NCBI RefSeq assembly: GCF_030929505.1 | Contig: NZ_JAVFVV010000005.1 | Location: 186,001 to 250,000 of the forward strand | Reading direction: 5' to 3' | Length of the DNA stretch: 64,000 nt | Origin: Mesorhizobium sp. LHD-90 | GTDB taxonomy: Bacteria; Pseudomonadota; Alphaproteobacteria; Rhizobiales; Rhizobiaceae | Part shown: positions 9,345-18,990 of the stretch, piece by piece | Layout: the number at the start of each line of letters is the position of its first letter | How positions within the stretch are numbered: the stretch's first letter is position 1 | Notes under the pieces: generated by a model | The model's database searches: none | Told to the model about the DNA's origin: nothing | Seen by the model: only the letters and a program-made list of their open reading frames with translations | Program-made: the position numbers and the translations under genes

Positions 9345-10190
9345 ATGCGTAAGCGCAATAGCCCGGTCGACGTGTCGTCTGACCAGGATGGGGGCAAGCA
9401 CTCGCAAGCCCTGCTGCGCGGGCTGCAGATCCTGCGCGCCTTCACGCCAACCGACGCGTCTCTCGGCAATCAGGAACTGATCGAGCGCACCGGCCTGCCC
9501 AAAGCCACGGTGTCGCGCCTGACATATACGCTGCTCGGCCTCGGCTATCTCAATTACGATCCGGCGCTGGGGCGCTACAGCATCGGTCCGGCTACCGTCT
9601 CGCTCGGCTATTCCGGGCTGAGCACCAGCGCCGTGGTCTATATGGCCAAGCCGCTGATGCAGGCCCTGGCCGTCGAGACCGGCGTTGCGGTGGCCATGGG
9701 CATGCGGGACGGCCTCGAGATGGTCTATGTCGCAAACCAACGACCCGAAACGCCGGTCACGCTGCGGCTGAACGTGGGTTCGCGGCTGCCCATCTGGCAG
9801 ACCTCGATGGGCCTTGCCTATCTCGCCGCCATGACCGAGACGGCGCGCGACATGGTCATCCGCAGGCTGGTGGACGCGAACCCCACCACCAGCGACGAGA
9901 TCCTGCGCGCGATCGAGCGCGGCTTGGAAAGCTATGCCCGCCACGGCTTCGTCACCTCGTTTGGCGACTGGTACAGCTACATCAATGCCGTTGGCGTGCC
10001 GTTCATGCCGACCGACGGTTCACAACTGGTGGCGTTCACCTGCGGCGGCATCAAGGATCTCGCGCCTGTCGACCAATGCCTGTCCAGTTTTGCACCCAAG
10101 CTGAAAAGCCTCCTCATGGAGCTGCAGGGTCGCCTGACCGGCGCCATCCCGCCGTCCACTCAACATCAGATCACGCAGGCAGCCCCGTAA
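9345..10190 (+). CDS. IclR-family transcriptional regulator
   Basis: A 281-residue regulator with an N-terminal winged helix (ALLRGLQILRAFTPTDASLG; ELIERTGLPKATVSRLTYTL; LGYLNYDPALGRYSIG) and a C-terminal IclR effector domain (AKPLMQALAVETGVAVAMGM). The start at 9345 has a strong GGAGG seven bases ahead; an upstream in-frame TTG at 9309 lacks one. It is transcribed divergently from the ABC importer operon, the usual arrangement for an IclR protein controlling its neighbours. The effector is unknown, though IclR proteins commonly sense aromatic or small organic acids. Confidence 0.9.
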   Translation: MRKRNSPVDVSSDQDGGKHSQALLRGLQILRAFTPTDASLGNQELIERTGLPKATVSRLTYTLLGLGYLNYDPALGRYSIGPATVSLGYSGLSTSAVVYMAKPLMQALAVETGVAVAMGMRDGLEMVYVANQRPETPVTLRLNVGSRLPIWQTSMGLAYLAAMTETARDMVIRRLVDANPTTSDEILRAIERGLESYARHGFVTSFGDWYSYINAVGVPFMPTDGSQLVAFTCGGIKDLAPVDQCLSSFAPKLKSLLMELQGRLTGAIPPSTQHQITQAAP

Positions 10191-10218
10191 GGGATCGCCG
10201 GCGCAGGGTAGTTGTCCA

Positions 10219-11493
10219 ATGCCTATTGCGGTCATCTTTCCGAAAGTCAGTCTGGAAACAGACCTGGGCACCATAGGCCGATGGCTCAAGGACGACGGCG
10301 CGCCGGTCAAACAGGGTGAGCCGCTGTTCGAGATCGACAACGACAAGGCCGCGGTGGAAGTGGAAGCCACGGCATCGGGCATCGTCGTGCATCGACGCGA
10401 GGCCGGCCACGAGGTCCAGGTGGGCGAGGTCGTCGGCCAGATCCTCCAGCCCGGCGAGGCGCCCGTCGACAACGCCAGGCCGCTTGAGGCGAAAGCTGTG
10501 CCCTCCCGGCCCGCCGCCGCGGCGCGGGTTGTGGCGGCCGTCGGCCCTGCCGAGTCGCCCACCCGCGTGATCGCGACACCGCTGGCGCGCCGCATCGCGG
10601 CGCAACGCGAGATCGACCTCTCCTCCATTCGTGGTTCCGGACCGCGCGGGCGCATCCAGAAGCGTGATCTCCTCGACCTGCCGCTCCAGGCACTGAAGGC
10701 GCCTGCCGCCAGAACCGGCACCGCGCATCTGCACGCAGTTTGGCTGCAGCGGGAAGGCACGCGGACGGTCACCGCCCTTCACGGCTTCGCCTCCGACCAC
10801 AATGCCTGGCGCAGCCTGCTGGCCGCCGGCCGCCCGAGGGGTCGCCTGCTTGGCCTCGACCTTCCCGGCCATGGGCGATCTCCGCTGGTTGTGCCCGGCG
10901 ACCTGGACGCCATCTGCGAAATGGTCGAAGCGCAATTGGCGCTGGAAGGCGTGGATTCGACCACGGTCGTTGCACACTCCTTCGGCGCCGCGGTCGCCGC
11001 GAGACTGGCCGTCCGCGGCTTCGTGCCGGTGCGATCGCTGCTTCTGTTGGCGCCTGCCGGCCTTGGTCCCGAGATCCGTTCGGAGTTCCTCAAGGGGTTC
11101 GTCGCCGCAAGGCAGGCATCGAGCCTGCTGCCCTGGCTGCACGAACTCGTCTGCGACCCGAGCGTCGTTTCGCAGGCCTTCGTCCGTGCTGTGGAAGAGC
11201 AGCGCGGGAACGAAGAGCTTTCACGGACGCTGAACCAGTTCGCCGGGCATTATTTCTGCGACGGCACGCAGACCTTCTCGATCCGCTCCGACCTGGAGCG
11301 GCTGCGGATACCGGTCCGCGTCGTTTTCGGGACAGAGGATCGGATCATCCCCTTCGCCCATGCCCGCGCCCTGCCCGGCCATGTCGGTCTGCACGCACTC
11401 CAGCGATGCGGCCACCTGCCCTATGTGGAGCAGCCGGAGCTGACCCTTTCCATCCTCAACGAGATGTTGGCCCTCGGCTATGCCGAGAGGTGA
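10219..11493 (+). CDS. Lipoyl domain - E3-binding domain - alpha/beta hydrolase fusion (AcoC-like)
   Basis: A 424-residue three-part protein. Residues 1-77 are a biotinyl/lipoyl domain with the modified lysine expected at K43 in EIDNDKAAVEVEA. Residues about 118-152 match the peripheral subunit (E3)-binding domain (TPLARRIAAQREIDLSSIRG; GPRGRIQKRDLL). Residues about 183-424 are an alpha/beta hydrolase with HGFASDHNAW, the nucleophile S254 in AHSFG, an acid in GTEDRIIP and the His in CGHLPYVEQP. This matches the AcoC (acetoin dehydrogenase E2) family. No E1 or E3 gene of an acetoin-type complex is found in the window, so its partners are unclear. It follows the IclR gene by 28 bp. Confidence 0.82.
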   Translation: MPIAVIFPKVSLETDLGTIGRWLKDDGAPVKQGEPLFEIDNDKAAVEVEATASGIVVHRREAGHEVQVGEVVGQILQPGEAPVDNARPLEAKAVPSRPAAAARVVAAVGPAESPTRVIATPLARRIAAQREIDLSSIRGSGPRGRIQKRDLLDLPLQALKAPAARTGTAHLHAVWLQREGTRTVTALHGFASDHNAWRSLLAAGRPRGRLLGLDLPGHGRSPLVVPGDLDAICEMVEAQLALEGVDSTTVVAHSFGAAVAARLAVRGFVPVRSLLLLAPAGLGPEIRSEFLKGFVAARQASSLLPWLHELVCDPSVVSQAFVRAVEEQRGNEELSRTLNQFAGHYFCDGTQTFSIRSDLERLRIPVRVVFGTEDRIIPFAHARALPGHVGLHALQRCGHLPYVEQPELTLSILNEMLALGYAER

Positions 11494-11595
11494 GGCCGCC
11501 GCCGTGTTGGCGGCATGAAGATCTCCATCGCCGTCCACAGCCACGTTGCGGACCGGCATGGCAGCCACAAAGACCGTTGCAGCAGGCACAGGCCC

Positions 11596-12756
11596 ATGGC
11601 ACTCGACGCAGATACTTTCGACCAGCTTCTTCGCACCGTCCGCCGCTTCGTGAAGGAACGGCTTGTCCCCATGGAAGGCGACGTCGCGCGCAACGACCGG
11701 ATCCCCGACGAAATCCGGCGGGAGATGCGGGATCTGGGACTGTTCGGCCTCTCGATCCCCGTGGAATTCGGCGGGCTCGGCCTCAACATGGAGGAGGAGG
11801 TCCGTGTGGCCTTCGAACTTGGGCTGACCTCCCCGGCTTTCCGCTCCGTGATTGGCACCAACAACGGCATCGGCTCGCAGGGCCTTGTCATGGACGGAAC
11901 GGAAGCGCAGAAGGCCGCCTATCTGCCGCGCCTGGCGACCGGCGAGATCATCAGTTCGTTTGCGCTGACCGAACCCGAAGCCGGCTCGGACGCCAGCTCC
12001 ATCCGCACCACCGCCCGCCGCGACGGGGACGGCTATGTGCTGAACGGCACCAAGCGCTTCATCACCAACGCACCCTACGCCGGTCTGTTCACCGTGTTTG
12101 CCCGCACCGAGACCGAGGGCAAGCCAAAGGGGAGCGTGACCGCATTCCTGGTGGAGGCCGGCCTGCCGGGCCTGTCGCTCGGCAAGATCGACAAGAAGAT
12201 GGGACAGGCCGGTTCGCACACCTGCGACGTGATCTTTGAGAACTGCCGCGTGCCGGCGTCCGCGGTTCTCGGTGACAAGGAAGGTCAAGGCTTTAAGACG
12301 GCGATGAAGGTCCTGGATCGGGGCCGGCTTCACATTTCCGCCTTCTGCGTGGGCGTGGCGGAACGGCTGATCGCCGACAGCCTGGCCTACGCCATGCAGC
12401 GCAGGCAATTCGGCCAGCCCATCGCGGAGTTCCAACTGATACAGGCGATGCTGGCGGATAGCCGGGCCGAATCCTATGCCGCGCGTTGCATGGTGCTGGA
12501 GACCGCGCGGGCGAAGGACCGCGAGGAGAATGTCTCCACCGAAGCGGCCTGCTGCAAGATGTTCGCCAGCGAAATGGTCGGACGCGTGGCGGATCGTGCG
12601 GTCCAAATCCACGGCGGTGCAGGATATATGGAGGAATACGGGATAGAACGCGCCTATCGCGACGTGCGTCTGTTCCGCATCTACGAAGGAACCACGCAGA
12701 TCCAGCAGATCCTGATCGCGCGCAACATGATCAGGGAAGCAGCGGCGGCGGCCTGA
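11596..12756 (+). CDS. Acyl-CoA dehydrogenase
   Basis: A 386-residue flavoprotein, the normal length of the family. It contains LFGLSIPVEFGGLGLN, the FAD-binding FALTEPEAGSDASS, KRFITNAPYAGLFTVFART, the RRQFGQPIAEFQLIQAMLAD region and the C-terminal VQIHGGAGYMEEYGIERAYRD with the catalytic-base region RIYEGTTQIQQ. It would introduce a trans-2,3 double bond into an acyl-CoA, fitting a pathway that also uses the CoA-transferase at 3868-5157. The start at 11596 is chosen by homology and length; an upstream ATG at 11515 would add 27 unlikely residues. There is no strong ribosome site at either. Confidence 0.9.
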   Translation: MALDADTFDQLLRTVRRFVKERLVPMEGDVARNDRIPDEIRREMRDLGLFGLSIPVEFGGLGLNMEEEVRVAFELGLTSPAFRSVIGTNNGIGSQGLVMDGTEAQKAAYLPRLATGEIISSFALTEPEAGSDASSIRTTARRDGDGYVLNGTKRFITNAPYAGLFTVFARTETEGKPKGSVTAFLVEAGLPGLSLGKIDKKMGQAGSHTCDVIFENCRVPASAVLGDKEGQGFKTAMKVLDRGRLHISAFCVGVAERLIADSLAYAMQRRQFGQPIAEFQLIQAMLADSRAESYAARCMVLETARAKDREENVSTEAACCKMFASEMVGRVADRAVQIHGGAGYMEEYGIERAYRDVRLFRIYEGTTQIQQILIARNMIREAAAAA

Positions 12757-12938
12757 AGCCCGAACCGACAGGATCGGTCGCCGCAAGCAGTCATGCCGCA
12801 GCCCAAGGCGGGCAAACCGGGCCCTGACCGGGCTGAAGATTCGGTACCCCTAACCCGAAAAAGTCGAACAAATTATCATTTGCAAAGAACTGCCTCCTCA
12901 CCGTACCGTGCCAGCGGCAAGCATGGAGGCAGGCCCGG

Positions 12939-13628
12939 ATGCAGGGCGGGCGGCAAATGAGGAACCGGGGCATCAGGCGCGTCCATGACCTTCTGGACGC
13001 GACCGAGCACCTGCTCGCCGAAAAGAGCAACGAGGATGTCAGCCTCGCGCAGATCGCCGACCATGCGGGCATTCCGCTTGCTTCGGTCTACCATTTCTTC
13101 CCCAACAGGAACGCCGCGTTCGTCGCGCTTGCCAGGCGTTTCAACGAGCACTTCTACCGCCTCGCAATTGAGCCGATGGACCCGCCGCCGACCTCATGGC
13201 AGGAGGTGGTCGCCACCAAGCAGCGGAACGGCGCCGCATTCCTGAATGCGCACCCGGCGGCGCTCCGCCTGTTCCTGGGGGCAGGTGTGAGCGTCGATGT
13301 CCGCGCCACGGACTGGGCCGGCAACGAGGCCGTCGCCCGGTCGCGTGTCAGGCTGCTGCAGGCCTATTTCCATCTCCCTTACATACGCGACTTTCAGACG
13401 AAGATCGCCGTGGCGCTGGCCCAGCAGGACGGCATATGGGCGTTCTCCTATGGCCGCTTCGGCTACATCACGCCCGAATTGGTCGCCGCCTCGACGGAAG
13501 CCTCCATAGCCTATCTGCGCATCTATCTGCCGGGACATCTCGAGCCGAAGATCGCCGACCGGCAGTCGCTGTCGGCTATCGACGTGCTGGCGGACCCGGA
13601 CGGTTCGGACAACGAAGATTGTCGTTGA
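12939..13628 (+). CDS. TetR-family transcriptional regulator
   Basis: A 229-residue protein with an N-terminal TetR helix-turn-helix: RVHDLLDATEHLLAEKSNED, then VSLAQIADHAGIPLASVYHF followed by FPNRNAAFVALARRF, at residues about 10-65. The C-terminal ligand domain is divergent. GGAGG lies about 9 bases ahead of the start. It lies between the acyl-CoA dehydrogenase and the aminotransferase in the same direction and may control either group. The ligand is unknown. Confidence 0.82.
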   Translation: MQGGRQMRNRGIRRVHDLLDATEHLLAEKSNEDVSLAQIADHAGIPLASVYHFFPNRNAAFVALARRFNEHFYRLAIEPMDPPPTSWQEVVATKQRNGAAFLNAHPAALRLFLGAGVSVDVRATDWAGNEAVARSRVRLLQAYFHLPYIRDFQTKIAVALAQQDGIWAFSYGRFGYITPELVAASTEASIAYLRIYLPGHLEPKIADRQSLSAIDVLADPDGSDNEDCR

Positions 13629-13679
13629 AAATCGATTTTTCTATCAATAGAGTTTGGCGATCGCTTTTCCGACCAGCCG

Positions 13680-15074
13680 ATGGGTTTCACCATGCCGTCC
13701 AATATGACCGATACCAACGCGACGGATCTCGCGTACCACCTGCATTCCCAGACCAATCCGCAGACGCTGGCCCGCGATGGCGCCTACGTCGTCGTCAAGG
13801 GCGACGGCCCCCACGTCATCGACGAAAGCGGCAAGCGCTACATCGACGCGATGGCCGGGCTGTGGTGCGCGTCACTGGGATTCAACAACGCGCGGCTCGG
13901 ACGGGCCGCCGCGGCCCAGTACGAACAATTGGGCTACTATCACAGCTTCTATGGGCGAACGAACCCGCAGGCCGCGGCGCTTAGCAAGAAACTTGTCGAA
14001 TTGACGGGCATGAAGGACGGCAAGACGTTCTTCGTCACCTCAGGTTCGGAAGCCAATGAGACGATGGTGAAGCTCGCCTGGCTCTATCATGCCGGGCGCG
14101 GCAAGCCGACAAAACGCAAGATCATCGCGCGCGACCGCTCCTTCCACGGATCGACCATCGTGGCCAGTTCGATGTGCGGGCTCGAGATGATGCACCGGGA
14201 GTTCGGTCTGCCGCTGCCGGGCTTCCTCCATACGCTGCATCCGAACAACTATCGTGTCCGCCAGAAGGGCGAGAGCGAAGCCGATTTCGTGGCCCGGTTG
14301 GCGAACGAACTGGAGAACATGATCGTTCGTGAGGGGCCCGACAGCATCGCCGCCTTCATCGCGGAACCGGTGATGGCTGCCGGCGGCATCCTGCCGCCGC
14401 CGCAGGGCTATTTCCCCGCCATCCAGAAGGTGCTGGCGAAGTACGACATCCTTTGCCTCGACGACGAGGTCGTGTGCGGTTTCGGCCGTACGGGCAACTG
14501 GTTCGGCCGCGAGACGGTCGGCATGGTCCCGGACATGATGTCGCTCGCCAAAGGCATCACCTCGTCCTACTTCCCGCTCGCTGCGGTGGTCGTCTCGCCG
14601 AAAATCGTCGAGGCGGTCGAGCGCTACAATGAAGGCGGCACAGCCTTCGGCCATGGCTTTACCAATGCGGCGCACCCGGTGGGCGCGGCGGTGGCCTCGG
14701 AAACCGTCGCCATCTACGAGGAGGAGGACATCGTCGGTCGCGTGCGCAAGATGGGGCCGCTCCTCGGCAAGCGGCTGAAGCAGGCGACGGACGGCTCGCC
14801 CATCGTCGGCAACGTCCGCGGGGTCGGGTTGATGTACGGCGTCGAGCTGGTCGAGGATCCGTCCACCGGCGCGCCTTTCGCGCCGGCGCGGCAGATCGGC
14901 GCGCAGCTTGCCGCCAGAGCCTATGAGCACGGTCTGGTGGTTCGCGCCATGCGCGACACCATCGGTTTCTGCCCGCCCCTCATCATCGACGAAAAGCACA
15001 TCGAGGAGATCGGCGGCAAGCTGGAAAAGGCGCTGCGGGACACCGAAAGGGCTATCCGGGAGAAGAGCATCTAG
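13680..15074 (+). CDS. Class III (omega-amino acid:pyruvate type) aminotransferase
   Basis: A 464-residue fold-type I PLP enzyme of aminotransferase class III. It shows YIDAMAGLWCASLGFNN, FFVTSGSEANETMVKLAWLY, the RDRSFHGSTIVASSMCG segment, CLDDEVVCGFGRTGNWFG and the PLP lysine in SLAKGITSSYFPLAAVVVSP. Enzymes of this subgroup transfer amino groups from omega-amino acids, diamines or other amines to pyruvate or 2-oxoglutarate, producing an aldehyde or keto acid. The aldehyde dehydrogenase at 17539-18990 could oxidise such a product. In-frame starts at 13680, 13692 and 13704 are all possible, none with a clear ribosome site. Confidence 0.9.
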   Translation: MGFTMPSNMTDTNATDLAYHLHSQTNPQTLARDGAYVVVKGDGPHVIDESGKRYIDAMAGLWCASLGFNNARLGRAAAAQYEQLGYYHSFYGRTNPQAAALSKKLVELTGMKDGKTFFVTSGSEANETMVKLAWLYHAGRGKPTKRKIIARDRSFHGSTIVASSMCGLEMMHREFGLPLPGFLHTLHPNNYRVRQKGESEADFVARLANELENMIVREGPDSIAAFIAEPVMAAGGILPPPQGYFPAIQKVLAKYDILCLDDEVVCGFGRTGNWFGRETVGMVPDMMSLAKGITSSYFPLAAVVVSPKIVEAVERYNEGGTAFGHGFTNAAHPVGAAVASETVAIYEEEDIVGRVRKMGPLLGKRLKQATDGSPIVGNVRGVGLMYGVELVEDPSTGAPFAPARQIGAQLAARAYEHGLVVRAMRDTIGFCPPLIIDEKHIEEIGGKLEKALRDTERAIREKSI

Positions 15075-15264
15075 CCACCCGGCCAAGGCTGCGCCGCGTT
15101 TTCCGGACCGGTGCGCGGGCCCCGGGACATGCCGCAAAGCGCTTCCCGGGTCCGATTTCGATCCGGGGGCGCCACGGGAGGGACCCTCGGGTGCTGCCCA
15201 TCCCTACCCCTCATGCTCCGGAGCGGCCGCATCAAAGGCGGCTATCCGATCGCAGGCAGCACGC

Positions 15265-16167
15265 ATGCAAACCCGGCCGTCCCTCCTTACAAATGTCTAC
15301 GCTTGCGCCTTCACGGCCTATGCCTGCTTTTCGATGTCGGATGCCTTCACGAAAGCAATTGAAGGTCCGCTGAACGTCTTCGAGATAGGCCTGTTCGAGA
15401 ATCTTTTCGCGGCGCTGGTGGTGCTGGCAAGCCGCCACGAAAACGAGCGCTGGCTCGACTTCTGGAAGATGAAGCGGCCGTGGCTGGTTCATTTCCGGGC
15501 CGTATGCGGGGTGACGACGAGCGTCTGCGCCATCTACGCCTTCACCACCATTCCCCTCGTCGATGCCTATTCGCTGCTTTTCCTCGCGCCGTTCTTCGTC
15601 ACCATCATGTCGGTGCTGGTTCTGCACGAATATGTCGGACCGTGGCGATGGCTGGCGGTCATTCTCGGTTTCTGTGGCGTGTTGCTGGCGGTCAAGCCGG
15701 GTTTCCAGGAATTGCATCCGGGGCATGTCGGCGCCGCGATCGCGGGATTTGCGACCGGCACGTCGATCATCATCATGCGCAAGCTCGGATCCACCGCCAA
15801 GAAAACGAGCATCCTGGGGACGCTGTTCGCCTATCTCATCCTGCTCAACGCGATCGGGACCGCGATCTGGGGTTTCAACCCCCCTTCCCCTCGCGACCTC
15901 CTCTTCATGGCCCTGTCGGGTCTGTGCGTGGGCCTCGGCCAGCTTGCCTTCGTCACCGCGGCGCGCAACGGCAATGCCAATCAGATCGCTCCGGTCGCCT
16001 ACTCGCAACTGGGCTGGGCGATGCTGTTCGGCATCCTCCTGTTCGACGAGTATCCCGACCTGCTCGCGATACTGGGCATTGTCGTCATTGCCGGCGCCGG
16101 TCTGCTCACGGTGCTGCGCGAACGCGCGCGCAAGATCAAATCCGAGAACCCGTCGGGAATACGCTGA
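15265..16167 (+). CDS. EamA/DMT-family membrane transporter
   Basis: A 300-residue integral membrane protein with about ten hydrophobic segments arranged as two EamA repeats. The first half includes AFTAYACFSMSDAFTKAIEG, and VCAIYAFTTIPLVDAYSLLF is the typical end of repeat one; WLAVILGFCGVLLAVKPGF follows. The second half has GLCVGLGQLAFVTAARNGN and LGIVVIAGAGLLTVLRERAR. Such proteins usually export metabolites or amino acids, or move drugs. The ATG at 15265 gives a normal N-terminus; the frame is open further upstream but overlaps the aminotransferase gene. Confidence 0.85.
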   Translation: MQTRPSLLTNVYACAFTAYACFSMSDAFTKAIEGPLNVFEIGLFENLFAALVVLASRHENERWLDFWKMKRPWLVHFRAVCGVTTSVCAIYAFTTIPLVDAYSLLFLAPFFVTIMSVLVLHEYVGPWRWLAVILGFCGVLLAVKPGFQELHPGHVGAAIAGFATGTSIIIMRKLGSTAKKTSILGTLFAYLILLNAIGTAIWGFNPPSPRDLLFMALSGLCVGLGQLAFVTAARNGNANQIAPVAYSQLGWAMLFGILLFDEYPDLLAILGIVVIAGAGLLTVLRERARKIKSENPSGIR

Positions 16168-16180
16168 GCATACCGGACGG

Positions 16181-17452
16181 CTACGGCGTCCTCATTTTTG
16201 CCAGCGCCGCCGAAAACACGTCCGCCGCGCCGATCTTCCCGGGCTTCAGGAAGAGCGATATGCGCCTGTCGTCCAGCGAGATGCAGGACCCCGCGCCGAG
16301 CTCGTCGAACGGCAGCACCTGCATGCGCTGGATGCCGAGCGCTTCCACGACCGCGCCGGAGGTCTCGCCGCCTGAGACCACGAACTTGCGCACGCCGCGC
16401 TCCGCCAGCCCCTTGGCGACGGCGGCGAGTATCGCCTCGGCCTTGCGGGCCGCGCCCATCACGCCGAACAGCGCCTGCGCCTGCGCAACCTGTTCGAGGT
16501 CGCCCGCCACGGACAGCCCCACCGCCTTGCCACCGGCAAGGTGCAGGTTGGCCCAATCGAGCGCCTGGGCGGCCAGCCGGACCTCGTCGGCTTCGCGGAT
16601 ATCCACGTCCAGCATCGGATTCGCCTGGGCGAAGTGATTGCGCTGATTGATCGTGATCTCGCTGCAACTGCCGACCAGCACGGCCTCGCCGCCGGCGCCG
16701 CGAATCGCTTCGGTGCGGGCATGGGGCACGAAGCTCGACTCCGCCTCCCGCCACTGCATCGCCAGTTCGACGGCCAGGGCATCCGCGCCGGTGGCGACAC
16801 GGTCGTGACGGAAGATCGCGGCGCCGCAGGCCACGTCGTCATTGTCGACGCAATCCATCAGAAAGTAGCGGACGCCCTTGTCCTGCTGCTCGCGGACATA
16901 GCCGCGCGCCGCTTCCACTCCGCCATGCAGCACCCGATGCGGCAGGAGGCCGACGGTTTGCCTCGTCTGCCGTTGCAGCACCCGCGCCATGTCGGGATCG
17001 TTCATCGGCGTGATCGGATCGAAGCGCTTGATCGACTCGGAGATCAGGCGGTCCTTGTAGAACATGTAGCCTTCATGCACGTAGGTGCGGAAATCCGGAT
17101 AGCCAGGGCTGAACACCAGCCGATCCAAGCCATATCGCTGCATCAGGAAATCGGCGCAGGGGCCGATATTACCCGCGTCCGTCGAGTCGAAGGTGGAGCA
17201 ATATTTGTAGAAGATCCGGCGCGTCCCGATGGCATCGAGCGCGGTCGTCAGAGCGCCCAGCTTCGCCACCGCGTCCGAGCTCGCCAGGAAGCGCAGCCTG
17301 GTCGCCACGACCACGACCTCCTGGTCGCCGATGTCGGGCAGAACGTCCGCATCCGAGACATACACGACAGGTATGCCGCGCCGCTCGAGCTGGCTTGCAA
17401 CGAACAGCCCTCCGGTGAAGTCGTCGGCGATGACGGCAAATCTGACGCTCAT
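16181..17452 (-). CDS. DUF1537 four-carbon acid-sugar kinase family protein (OtnK-like)
   Basis: A 423-residue member of the DUF1537 family. The N-terminal domain begins VRFAVIADDFTGGLFVASQL, with the family Asp-Asp pair, and contains YKYCSTFDSTDAGNIGPCAD, equivalent to the substrate-binding DSTxRGNIG region. The C-terminal nucleotide-binding domain has GSCSEITINQRNHF and VVSGGETSGAVVEALG. Characterised members (OtnK, DtnK and related enzymes) phosphorylate 3-oxo-tetronates or similar sugar acids with ATP. A GGAGGGG ribosome site precedes the ATG. It follows the aldehyde dehydrogenase gene by 86 bp in the same direction, suggesting a small two-gene operon. Confidence 0.85.
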   Translation of the reverse strand: MSVRFAVIADDFTGGLFVASQLERRGIPVVYVSDADVLPDIGDQEVVVVATRLRFLASSDAVAKLGALTTALDAIGTRRIFYKYCSTFDSTDAGNIGPCADFLMQRYGLDRLVFSPGYPDFRTYVHEGYMFYKDRLISESIKRFDPITPMNDPDMARVLQRQTRQTVGLLPHRVLHGGVEAARGYVREQQDKGVRYFLMDCVDNDDVACGAAIFRHDRVATGADALAVELAMQWREAESSFVPHARTEAIRGAGGEAVLVGSCSEITINQRNHFAQANPMLDVDIREADEVRLAAQALDWANLHLAGGKAVGLSVAGDLEQVAQAQALFGVMGAARKAEAILAAVAKGLAERGVRKFVVSGGETSGAVVEALGIQRMQVLPFDELGAGSCISLDDRRISLFLKPGKIGAADVFSAALAKMRTP

Positions 17453-17538
17453 GTGATCCCCTCCCCGTCCGCCGGCCTGCCCGGCGCATGCGGGAGGCCG
17501 ACGCTGCCGGCTCCCGCCCGACCAGCTTCGCCGAATGC

Positions 17539-18990
17539 CTATTCGACCTGCAGGTGTGTGACGAACTTGGTGTTGAGGTAGGGCTCCAGGGCGTCCGCAC
17601 CGCCCTCCGTACCGTAGCCCGAATCGTTGATGCCGCCGAACGGGACTTCCGGCAGCGCCAGGCCCAGATGATTGATCGACACCATGCCCGAACGGACGCC
17701 GTTCGACATCCTCGCGGCGCTTTCGGCCGACCGGGTGAAGCCGTAGGCGGCCAGGCCATAGTTCAGCCTGTTGGCCTCTTCCAGGGCTTCGTCCAAACCG
17801 CTGACCGGCACCATCAGCGCCACCGGACCAAACGGCTCCTCGTTCATGATGCGCGCGGCTTTCGGAACGTTGGACAGAACGGTCGGTTCATAAAAATATC
17901 CGGAATTGCCGATCCGCTTTCCCCCGGTGACGAGTTCGGCGCCGGATTGCACGGCCTCCTGCACCAGCGCGCCCACGGCTTCGACGCGACGCTCGCTGAT
18001 CAGCGGCCCCATCATCGTGCCTTCGGCGAGGCCGTCGCCGACCTTGACCGCCTTGGTCAACGCCGCAAAACTGTCGACGAAGTCGCCATAGACGTTCTCG
18101 TCGACGAGGAAACGCGTCGGCGCAACGCAGACCTGGCCGGCGTTGCGGAACTTCGAACTGACCATCATTTTGGCGGCGCGCTGGACATCGGCATCCTTGA
18201 GCACGATCACCGGGGCATGGCCGCCGAGTTCCATGGTCGCCCGCTTCATGTGCTGGCCGGCGAGAGCCGCGAGTTGCTTGCCCACTGCGGTGGAGCCTGT
18301 GAACGAGATCTTCTTGATGACGGGATGCGGGATCAGATAGGCCGAAATCTCGGCGGGCACGCCGTAGACAAGATTGACGACGCCGGCCGGGATCCCGGCG
18401 TCGGCAAAGGCCCGGACGAGTTCAGCGGGAGACGCCGGCGTTTCCTCAGGGCCCTTGATGATGATGGAACAGCCGGTGGCGAGAGCCGCCGACAGCTTGC
18501 GGACAACCTGGTTGAGCGGGAAGTTCCAGGGCGTGAAGGCCGCGACCGGACCGACCGGCTCCTTCACCGCGATCTGGCTGACGCCCCCGAGACGGGCGGG
18601 AATCGTGCGGCCATAGGTGCGGCGGCCTTCCTCCGCGAACCAGTCGATCAGGTCGGCGGCGGCCAGCGTTTCCATCTTTGCTTCCGCAAGCGGCTTGCCC
18701 TGCTCGGCCGTCATCGCGCGGGCGATGGCGTCGGCGCGCTCGCGAACGAGTTCGGCCGCCTTGCGCATCAATTTGTAGCGCTCGAAGGGCGACGTCTTGC
18801 TCCAGACGGCGAAGCCCTGCTCGGCCGCCGCCAGCGCCTCGTCGAGATCAGCGGTTTCGGCTTGCGCGAGCCGGCCCAGAACGGATTCGGTCGCCGGGTT
18901 GACAATTGCCATCGTCTTGCCGGAAGCGGCGGGCTTCCATTGCCCGTTGATATGCAGCAAGACATGCTCGGGGTACGACACGATTACCAA
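17539..18990 (-). CDS. NAD(P)-dependent aldehyde dehydrogenase (succinate-semialdehyde dehydrogenase-like)
   Basis: A 483-residue aldehyde dehydrogenase of normal length. [20 protein letters not shown] and the KGPEETP cofactor segment are present, with [16 protein letters not shown], the catalytic glutamate in [12 protein letters not shown] and the nucleophilic cysteine in [16 protein letters not shown]-terminal [20 protein letters not shown] completes the family pattern. The sequence is most like the semialdehyde dehydrogenase branch. It would oxidise an aldehyde to an acid, possibly from the aminotransferase encoded at 13680-15074, but the substrate is not certain. Confidence 0.9.
   Translation of the reverse strand: MVIVSYPEHVLLHINGQWKPAASGKTMAIVNPATESVLGRLAQAETADLDEALAAAEQGFAVWSKTSPFERYKLMRKAAELVRERADAIARAMTAEQGKPLAEAKMETLAAADLIDWFAEEGRRTYGRTIPARLGGVSQIAVKEPVGPVAAFTPWNFPLNQVVRKLSAALATGCSIIIKGPEETPASPAELVRAFADAGIPAGVVNLVYGVPAEISAYLIPHPVIKKISFTGSTAVGKQLAALAGQHMKRATMELGGHAPVIVLKDADVQRAAKMMVSSKFRNAGQVCVAPTRFLVDENVYGDFVDSFAALTKAVKVGDGLAEGTMMGPLISERRVEAVGALVQEAVQSGAELVTGGKRIGNSGYFYEPTVLSNVPKAARIMNEEPFGPVALMVPVSGLDEALEEANRLNYGLAAYGFTRSAESAARMSNGVRSGMVSINHLGLALPEVPFGGINDSGYGTEGGADALEPYLNTKFVTHLQVE

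Noticed and set aside
9150-9944. Upstream extension of the DppB-type permease frame
   Set aside because: It runs antisense through the IclR gene and lacks permease features; the conserved N-terminus begins at 9149.
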